A stretch of 27,300 nt of DNA, taken from a virus. Location of the stretch: positions 1 through 27,300 of IMG/VR virus record IMGVR_UViG_3300011116_000063; one strand, 5' to 3'. Under the pieces are notes generated by a model. It did no database searches and had not been told where the DNA came from. It saw nothing but the letters and a program-made list of their open reading frames with translations. Every line of letters starts with the position of its first letter. The first letter of the stretch is position 1. The position numbers and the translations under genes are program-made. Positions 22,700 through 27,300 of this stretch are shown piece after piece.

Positions 22700-24015
22700 A
22701 TACGTTCCTCTTTATGTGTCTGTTCAAAATCCCAAAGTTCATCCAAAGTGATTGTCTGCAATGTCCGCCCTTTTGGTGGTGGCTCGTCGGCTTTGTTTTC
22801 TCGATAAGCAACCGCCAACATCCGAAAAGCGTCCGCAGGGTGTGAACACCAATCATGCCTCGGCGTTTGACGAAATGATTTCTTGTCCTCGTCGTACTCT
22901 CGTTGATACTGTCTGAGTGCCTCTAACCCCTCATCACAAATGGGATCAAAATAACACTTAGGTAGAATCATTCTAACCGCTTGGATGCCATCTTGCACAC
23001 CAATTTCGGGCACTATTGATAATTTATTCATGCCACCCAAATGTACCGCCAATTGCTCAACAATGCTCTTTCCACCGCTTGCTAATGTTTTGGCTCTTGC
23101 GTCATGCGGTAGGTAATGCTTGGTGTACCGATAACCCTTGTCAATCACCACCTTGGCTATTTCCTCGATGGATGCGCCTGAGACGGCATAGTAATCAAGA
23201 ACGTGTATCTCACCTCTTACCACCTGATAGAACCAAATCGCGGTATCGTCTCGATAACCCAAGTCCCATGCTGTCATTACATCTGCGTCGGGGTCAAATT
23301 TTAAATCCCGTATGCGCCCCTCATCTTGCGCCAGCCTCATTTCCTGTCCATAGTAAGCCCCCATGATGGCGGCATCGAATGAACACTCGAATTCAGAATC
23401 GTATTGATCGGTGCTTAATTGATCACGCGCCGCCTTCAACTCCGATTCAGGCAATATCTTGCTTACGCTTGCGGGTAATCTTAAAAGAAACCAATCAGGC
23501 GTTGTCTGACTAACTTTGTAAACCGCATGAAAGTTGTTGCGCCCTTTCGGAGTGCCCCCAAACACGCACCACCCCATAGTGCTAGATAACGTAGGTCTAA
23601 TGACTGAGCCGTACACGCTTGGCTTGTAATCAGCGTATTCATCCAAGTACACCCCATTGAATCCCAAGCCACGGATAGCATTGGCATTATCCGCACCAAA
23701 CAATGTAATCTTTGCCCCGTTGATCAACACAACCATCAATTCCGATTCGTTGGTCGATTTGGTCACATTTGCGCTGTAAAATTTTAAATAATCCCATGCC
23801 ACGGCTTTAGCTTGGCTACGGTAGGGGGCAACGTAAGCATAGTTTGACCCACGCCCACCTTTCAATAATGCTCGTTTGATCAAGTCATTGATTGCGCTAA
23901 CCGTTTTCCCTGCTCGCCTATGACAAACCAAAACCGCCCATCGCTCCGTCCTTTGGTGAAAAGGCATAAACGCACTCCTTGGCGCGTAAGGAATGATTAT
24001 TTCTCGTTTGCCCAT
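22696..24015 (-). CDS. Terminase large subunit
   Basis: This 439-aa protein is the DNA-packaging motor and nuclease. The ATPase part has Walker A CHRRAGKT (31-38), Walker B GVYLDEYAD (121-129) and a coupling-like FGGTPKGRNNF (152-162). The RNase H-like nuclease part has acidic residues at MTAWDLGYRDDTAIW (D251), YLPHDARAKT (D305) and HDWCSHPADAFRML (D388, D395). Length is normal for the family. Its start overlaps the small subunit candidate by 19 bases, and its stop overlaps the next gene as ATGA. It works with the portal encoded downstream. All main catalytic motifs are present, so it should be active. Confidence 0.95.
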   Translation of the reverse strand: MGKREIIIPYAPRSAFMPFHQRTERWAVLVCHRRAGKTVSAINDLIKRALLKGGRGSNYAYVAPYRSQAKAVAWDYLKFYSANVTKSTNESELMVVLINGAKITLFGADNANAIRGLGFNGVYLDEYADYKPSVYGSVIRPTLSSTMGWCVFGGTPKGRNNFHAVYKVSQTTPDWFLLRLPASVSKILPESELKAARDQLSTDQYDSEFECSFDAAIMGAYYGQEMRLAQDEGRIRDLKFDPDADVMTAWDLGYRDDTAIWFYQVVRGEIHVLDYYAVSGASIEEIAKVVIDKGYRYTKHYLPHDARAKTLASGGKSIVEQLAVHLGGMNKLSIVPEIGVQDGIQAVRMILPKCYFDPICDEGLEALRQYQREYDEDKKSFRQTPRHDWCSHPADAFRMLAVAYRENKADEPPPKGRTLQTITLDELWDFEQTHKEERI

Positions 24016-24311
24016 TTAATTACCATCTCTATTGCCCCTTGGTCAGCACCCGTTAACTCAGTCCTTGCTAACTTAGGTACATGGTATTCCACTACGCTTT
24101 GAAACATCTCAAACGCTTTAGCAGGGTTTGGCTTTATATCGTGCTTAGGATCGCCCTGAGCAACGCTTGTCAGCCAATACTCTAGTCGGTGTGCATTGTT
24201 GTCAACAAACATCGCTATGGCCTCTCTAGCCTCTTGTGTGACCTTATTGCGTGTGCCTGCCACTCGCCCGCCCGCTTTTTTTCTACTTTTAACTACTTTA
24301 GTTTCTGACAT
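23997..24311 (-). CDS. Terminase small subunit candidate
   Basis: This 104-aa protein is just upstream of the large terminase and overlaps it by 19 bases, the usual place for the DNA-recognition subunit. The N-terminus is basic and carries KAGGRVAGTRNKVT (12-25), a GGRxxGTxNKxT pattern common in small terminase-like and related DNA-binding phage proteins. Helices follow (ARE AIAMFVDNNAH, then KAFEMFQSVVEYHVPKLAR, about 64-82). No ATPase motif is seen. The ribosome site is weak. Function is inferred from the motif and the neighbour. Confidence 0.75.
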   Translation of the reverse strand: MSETKVVKSRKKAGGRVAGTRNKVTQEAREAIAMFVDNNAHRLEYWLTSVAQGDPKHDIKPNPAKAFEMFQSVVEYHVPKLARTELTGADQGAIEMVIKWANEK

Positions 24312-24328
24312 AAGTATTTAGTGTTCTT

Positions 24329-25675
24329 TTAACGATCTTGTCGTTCAAGGATTTTAATATTCTTCTCTTCGCCTGGGAACATTACATAGTTGTATGTTTG
24401 CTTGGGTGCAATCATCTTTCCTTCTGGGTTTTTTTGCAAAAACTCTTGTGCGCCTGCTTCAGAGTTAAAAATGTTTTGCCCCCCTTTTGGGCTTTCAATT
24501 ATCCACTCAGGTTGTCTTCTAGAAAAGTTGTCCAAGTATTTGATGCCTGGCACACCTTGTTGTCTTAAAAACTCTGATGCGTCCACTTTAGGATTAGCAC
24601 TTCCTAAGCGTTCAAATTCCTTGGTAAGTTCAACATATAAATGCGCCCCACTTGTACCAGTAGAGCCACTTCCAAACTTTTCTAATGCAGCAGAACTAAC
24701 TTTTTGTCTAATCTCTTCTGGGACGGGGTAATACCAATCAAGCATTTGGGGTATTTTTTCGTCTGGCAAATCTGCTTTATATAAATAACCAGAACCCGTT
24801 TTAGTTTTTGCGCCTGCTTGTTCCCATTGGGCTAATGTCTTTAATGCGTCTTGCACATCAGGGCCTTCACCAAATTTTGTTATTTGGTTTGCCGCAAATG
24901 CGTATGGGTTTGAACTTTGAACTTGAAATGCGTAATCTAATGCGTCTGCGGCCCTAGACTCTCCAGTTACTTTTCTTTTTGGCAATTCTTTATATAAAGT
25001 GTTTCCAGATGAATCGACAATTTCAGTTCTGGCGGTGGTTTTTACATATTCTTCGCCAGTTTTTATGTTTCCGCCTGTGTAAATACCATGCCCATAGGCT
25101 TGTGCGCCCTCTCCTGTGCCAATCTTGGACGCATCAAATTCACCCAATGGGTTGCGCTCAGTCGGTGGGAATTGGTGTGGTGTGCCGTGGTAAACATCAA
25201 GCATTTTTGGTTTCATTGCCGTAGGAATTACGTTAGCCAATGAACCCTCATTGCCGTACATCCCACGGGCTAACTCGTTGCCTAACAAACTTACTACGGG
25301 TTTGCCTGCTTTAATTATTGTTCTTGGGTCTAAAGGTACTAATGCCCCCATTTCGTTGGCTACGCGCCCCGTTTGGGTTGTTGGTGCTAATGGTAATGTT
25401 TTTAGGTAATGTTCCGACCCATAAGGCAATTGTTTGGTTGGTTCGTATTGCATATCCCCAAATGTTTCGGTTGGCATTGGGCTTCGACCCGCCATGTTCA
25501 GCAAATCAGGAATTGCACCAAGCAACCCCGCAACTCGACCTCTCAATATGTCCACGGGAATGTTCTTAGCCGCCTCAACATCTTGGGTCTTACGTCTGCT
25601 ACCCATTTGAGGAAACACCCCAAACGCCGCGCCTTCAGACGCTAACGCTTGTGCTAAGTCATCATAGTTAGGCAT
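24329..25675 (-). CDS. ADP-ribosyltransferase-like phage protein
   Basis: This 448-aa protein has an N-terminal region (1-155) with a hydrophobic RVAGLLGAIPDLLNMAG (47-63) and PYGSEHYLKTLPLAPTT (84-100). From about 158 comes a domain with the order of PARP/ART-type enzymes: DVYHGTPHQF (160-169, H163), FDASKIGTGEGAQAYGHGIYTG (180-201, Y199), PGIKYLD (376-382) and a final NYVMFPGEEKNIKIL (429-443). H...GxGxY fits the His and Tyr that hold NAD in the H-Y-E clade; the third catalytic residue is unclear. Similar domains occur in phage polyvalent proteins. Possible roles are modification of host targets after ejection or a toxin-like function. It overlaps the 51-aa gene by 8 bases, with AAGG upstream. 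Confidence 0.65.
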   Translation of the reverse strand: MPNYDDLAQALASEGAAFGVFPQMGSRRKTQDVEAAKNIPVDILRGRVAGLLGAIPDLLNMAGRSPMPTETFGDMQYEPTKQLPYGSEHYLKTLPLAPTTQTGRVANEMGALVPLDPRTIIKAGKPVVSLLGNELARGMYGNEGSLANVIPTAMKPKMLDVYHGTPHQFPPTERNPLGEFDASKIGTGEGAQAYGHGIYTGGNIKTGEEYVKTTARTEIVDSSGNTLYKELPKRKVTGESRAADALDYAFQVQSSNPYAFAANQITKFGEGPDVQDALKTLAQWEQAGAKTKTGSGYLYKADLPDEKIPQMLDWYYPVPEEIRQKVSSAALEKFGSGSTGTSGAHLYVELTKEFERLGSANPKVDASEFLRQQGVPGIKYLDNFSRRQPEWIIESPKGGQNIFNSEAGAQEFLQKNPEGKMIAPKQTYNYVMFPGEEKNIKILERQDR

Positions 25676-25823
25676 TTGCCAACGCCTTTGCTAATGCTTG
25701 CTTCTTGTCCGCATTGGCATAGTCTTGGGCTACCTTTTGGGGAATCCCTGCTTCCTTGGCAAATTTGGGGTTGTGTGCGGCGGCTCGCATAAAGTCCGCT
25801 TGCTTTTTTGATGTACTAGGCAA
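25668..25823 (-). CDS. 51-aa phage protein with TTG start
   Basis: A short basic protein: MPSTSKKQADFMRAAAHN, then PKFAKEAGIPQKVAQDYANA, and a Lys/Ala C-terminus. Very similar small proteins (SKKQxxFMRAAAHNP...AGIP pattern) are frequent in phage genomes, so this frame is real despite its length. It starts with TTG, preceded by AAGGAGAAGGA. It overlaps the glycosyltransferase end by 8 bases and the next gene by 8 bases, so translation of three genes is linked. Function unknown. Confidence 0.8.
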   Translation of the reverse strand: MPSTSKKQADFMRAAAHNPKFAKEAGIPQKVAQDYANADKKQALAKALANA

Positions 25824-26496
25824 GTTCCTTCTCCTTTATGTTTACCAATCCGTCCAACATTCGGCTTTTAGTGTTAAACCATTGTTGAGCATAATCGCAA
25901 TACTTGTAATGAGTGAATTCGGGTATCCCCAAAGTGTAATGCGCTATTTTGGCATTTGGGTTGTCTTGCTCACCCACCAATACATTCCATTCCTTTGGCA
26001 AGTCCCCAATCAGTTTCTCAGGCAACCAACTAAATCGATGTAACTCACTTCCCGCATGATCGTCCACATAATCAGGTGTCAAACATCGGTTTGCAGGATG
26101 CTCACAGTTCCACAATATCATGCTCGACCAATTTTTTCTTGGGTAATCCTCGTTCTTGGCTTCCATTTTAGTACCAATGTACTTCTTTTTGTGCTTGGTC
26201 TTGTATTCATGTTTTACAACTTGCACCGCTTTGGTCGGGTCAAATAACTTGTGTAACTCAGCAATGTTTGTCAGCATCAACATATCCGATGCGTCCATAA
26301 ATATCGCCCGACCCTTAAATCCTGTGAAATACGGCACTAAGAATCTTTGGTAAATAAAAGCATTAGTTCCGTCTCGCTGTTTACCATAAAACGGGGTAAT
26401 CGCTACGGGTTCAGTTGTGTGCTCAATCACACTTTGGCAAAATACATGGTATCCCACGCTTTCCCGCGGGTCGTATCCTGCAAATATGCGAATCAT
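25816..26496 (-). CDS. GT8-like glycosyltransferase
   Basis: This 226-aa protein begins IRIFAGYDPRESVGYHVFCQSV (2-23), the N-terminal nucleotide-sugar strand of GT-A enzymes. It also has FIYQRFLVPYFTGFKGRAIFMDASDML (47-73), where D68 and D71 stand at the place of the metal-binding DxD motif of family-8-like transferases. Later blocks are NWSSMILWNCEHPANRCL (121-138) and KIAHYTLGIPEF (182-193), with a His near the C-terminus as in GT8 enzymes. It probably moves a sugar from a nucleotide donor to an unknown acceptor (host surface glycan, virion protein or DNA). It is coupled by ATGA to the Dps-like gene. Confidence 0.8.
   Translation of the reverse strand: MIRIFAGYDPRESVGYHVFCQSVIEHTTEPVAITPFYGKQRDGTNAFIYQRFLVPYFTGFKGRAIFMDASDMLMLTNIAELHKLFDPTKAVQVVKHEYKTKHKKKYIGTKMEAKNEDYPRKNWSSMILWNCEHPANRCLTPDYVDDHAGSELHRFSWLPEKLIGDLPKEWNVLVGEQDNPNAKIAHYTLGIPEFTHYKYCDYAQQWFNTKSRMLDGLVNIKEKELA
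25827..25836 (-). promoter_or_regulatory. Ribosome binding site for a TTG start
   Basis: AAGGAGAAGG on the minus strand, ending 3 bases before the TTG at 25823, lies within the last codons of the glycosyltransferase. It holds two overlapping SD-like cores (AAGGAG and GAAGG), the former with a 7-base spacer, and identifies TTG as the start of the 51-aa gene. Confidence 0.7.
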
Positions 26497-26861
26497 TCTA
26501 AACTTAACCTATAAAGCGTTGAGTCAATCAATTGGGCAATCTCATCAATAATGTTCTGTAATTGGGTTTCGTCAGGCATTGATTTTCTGTTCTTGTCCAC
26601 AAAATCCCTCATATCCGTTATGTATTTAATGGGGTCTTTGGCGTTGTGAAAATTCTCAGGATAGTTCTTAATCCGAGTTGCGTAGCACCCTTGATAGGCT
26701 TCGGCAAACTGATCCACCAAGTCAATAATTTGGGTGTAATAGTCGCCAAGTGCCAAATGAACGCCCAAATCTTTCGTTTGTAAGTGCATAAAATGGGTTA
26801 CTGTGCCACTATGCAGTAATGTTGCCACAAAATCGGCAATATCATCGTTGTTGTAAGCCAT
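26493..26861 (-). CDS. Dps/ferritin-like protein (DUF5856-like)
   Basis: This 122-aa helical protein resembles mini-ferritins. Residues H23, H35, D50 and E54 have the spacing H-x11-H-x14-D-x3-E, which equals the ferroxidase ligands H51, H63, D78 and E82 of E. coli Dps; the D67 equivalent is Gly39, with D40 beside it. Further on, IKNYPENFHNAKDPIKYI (64-81) parallels the KSYPxxxHNxxDxxK segment of Dps, and the last helix (ALIDSTLY-like, 110-118) is comparable. It lacks the N-terminal DNA-binding tail and is shorter than Dps (167 aa). Possible roles: iron binding, oxidative protection, or a structural four-helix protein. ATG at 26861 follows AAAGGA; an upstream TTG (26876) is less likely. Confidence 0.7.
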   Translation of the reverse strand: MAYNNDDIADFVATLLHSGTVTHFMHLQTKDLGVHLALGDYYTQIIDLVDQFAEAYQGCYATRIKNYPENFHNAKDPIKYITDMRDFVDKNRKSMPDETQLQNIIDEIAQLIDSTLYRLSLE

Positions 26862-26872
26862 AATTTTTCCTT

Positions 26873-27199
26873 TCAAGTAATTGTAATGTTTGGCACGGGG
26901 ATGTCAATTGGCCATTGGTCATTTAACCTAAGTATGTGAACCGTCCTCAAATGCGCCCTCTCCCACAACTCCCGTCTTTGCGCTTTCGTTAATTTATTCC
27001 CCGCATCGATGTCGTGGTGGCACGTTTGGCACAAAGCGGCAATATATTCGTCCGATGCCTTGATTCCACGCCCCTTACCCCCGTGCCAATTAGAGTGCGC
27101 CGCTTGGGTTGGTGTCGATCCGCAGTTTTGGCAACTCAATTCCGTCACCAATTTTAGCAACTTTGGGCTTCGGTGATATTTCTGCTTCAAGTATTGCAT
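26873..27199 (-). CDS. HNH-like Cys/His protein
   Basis: This 108-aa protein has a zinc-ribbon/HNH layout: CQNCG (23-27), AAHSNWHGGKGRG (33-45), ALCQTCHHDID (55-65) and a C-terminal basic helix (AQRRELWERAHLRTV). Paired Cys at 23/26 and 57/60 probably hold a structural zinc, while H35 and the HH at 61-62 fit the active-site side of small HNH or DUF1364-type phage nucleases. HNH proteins near terminase genes can help packaging in some phages (for example HK97 gp74), so a packaging or DNA-cleavage role is plausible but not shown. Its start overlaps the preceding gene by 110 bases, and the ribosome site is weak. Confidence 0.7.
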   Translation of the reverse strand: MQYLKQKYHRSPKLLKLVTELSCQNCGSTPTQAAHSNWHGGKGRGIKASDEYIAALCQTCHHDIDAGNKLTKAQRRELWERAHLRTVHILRLNDQWPIDIPVPNITIT

Positions 27200-27293
27200 A
27201 AGTATGTTCTGCCTCTAACGCTCGGTGTAACCATGATGTTTGACCCGTCTCAAGATATTGGCTTTTTAGGTAATTTATTCTTTCTTGGTTCAT
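27090..27293 (-). CDS. Small hypothetical phage protein
   Basis: This 67-aa protein begins MNQERINYLKSQYLETGQ, followed by SWLHRALEAEHTYAILEAE (20-38), a helical, charged pattern seen in small phage proteins. The second half (ISPKPKVAKIGDGIELP, 39-55) is less regular and is encoded in the 110 bases that overlap the HNH-like gene. GGA lies 5 bases before the ATG, at the very edge of the window, so the upstream site is cut off. Function unknown. Confidence 0.6.
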   Translation of the reverse strand: MNQERINYLKSQYLETGQTSWLHRALEAEHTYAILEAEISPKPKVAKIGDGIELPKLRIDTNPSGAL

Positions 27294-27300
27294 TTTTTCC

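Noticed and set aside
26862-26876. TTG start adding five residues to the Dps-like protein.
   Set aside because: The added codons are the ribosome site itself (AAAGGA), which is correctly spaced for the ATG at 26861.

Overview
The window is a stretch of a tailed-phage genome (or prophage). Every supported gene lies on the minus strand, so transcription runs from position 27300 towards 1. Genes are packed nose to tail with ATGA, TAATG or short overlaps, and no gene-free stretch exceeds about 45 bases. The set of P22-like portal, scaffold, capsid protein, tail hub, large helical ejection-type proteins and fiber, without sheath or tape-measure genes, points to a short-tailed (podovirus-like) phage. 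Strong AAAGGA/AAGGAG ribosome sites and family resemblance suggest a Gram-negative, probably aquatic proteobacterial host. That host call is inference. Replication, transcription and integration genes are not in the window.

Layout in transcription order. (1) 27293-24329, accessory/pre-packaging block: small unknown protein, HNH-like Cys/His protein, a Dps/ferritin-like protein, a GT8-like glycosyltransferase, a 51-aa TTG-started protein, and a protein with an ADP-ribosyltransferase-like H...Y signature. (2) 24311-20106, packaging: small terminase candidate, large terminase, small beta-rich protein, portal. (3) 20109-16693: two beta-rich, appendage-like proteins and three small proteins between portal and scaffold. 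(4) 16692-14096: scaffold, major capsid protein, decoration-like protein, then a clear intrinsic terminator. (5) 14056-11164: an overlapping cassette of an MptE/DUF115-like protein fused to a GT-B glycosyltransferase, a SAM methyltransferase, and a second MptE/DUF115-like protein. (6) 11258-1768: head/neck and tail genes, namely head-associated protein, adaptor, two small basic proteins, tail hub, three ejection-type internal proteins, and a fiber with an S74 autoprocessing chaperone domain. (7) 1768-10, lysis region: a possible 19-aa peptide, a one-TM protein, a coiled-coil protein apparently joined to a TM protein by -1 frameshifting on A9, a holin and an M15 peptidase endolysin.

The most interesting points are: the dnaX-like slippery site (A9 with an upstream SD-like AGGGAA) in the lysis region; a Dps-like protein with near-complete ferroxidase-ligand spacing; the PARP/ART-like protein beside the terminase; the embedded glycan-type cassette with 157- and 95-base overlaps; and a terminator whose 3' arm carries the only visible ribosome site for the next gene. 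All functional calls come from reading the sequence by eye; no database search was run.
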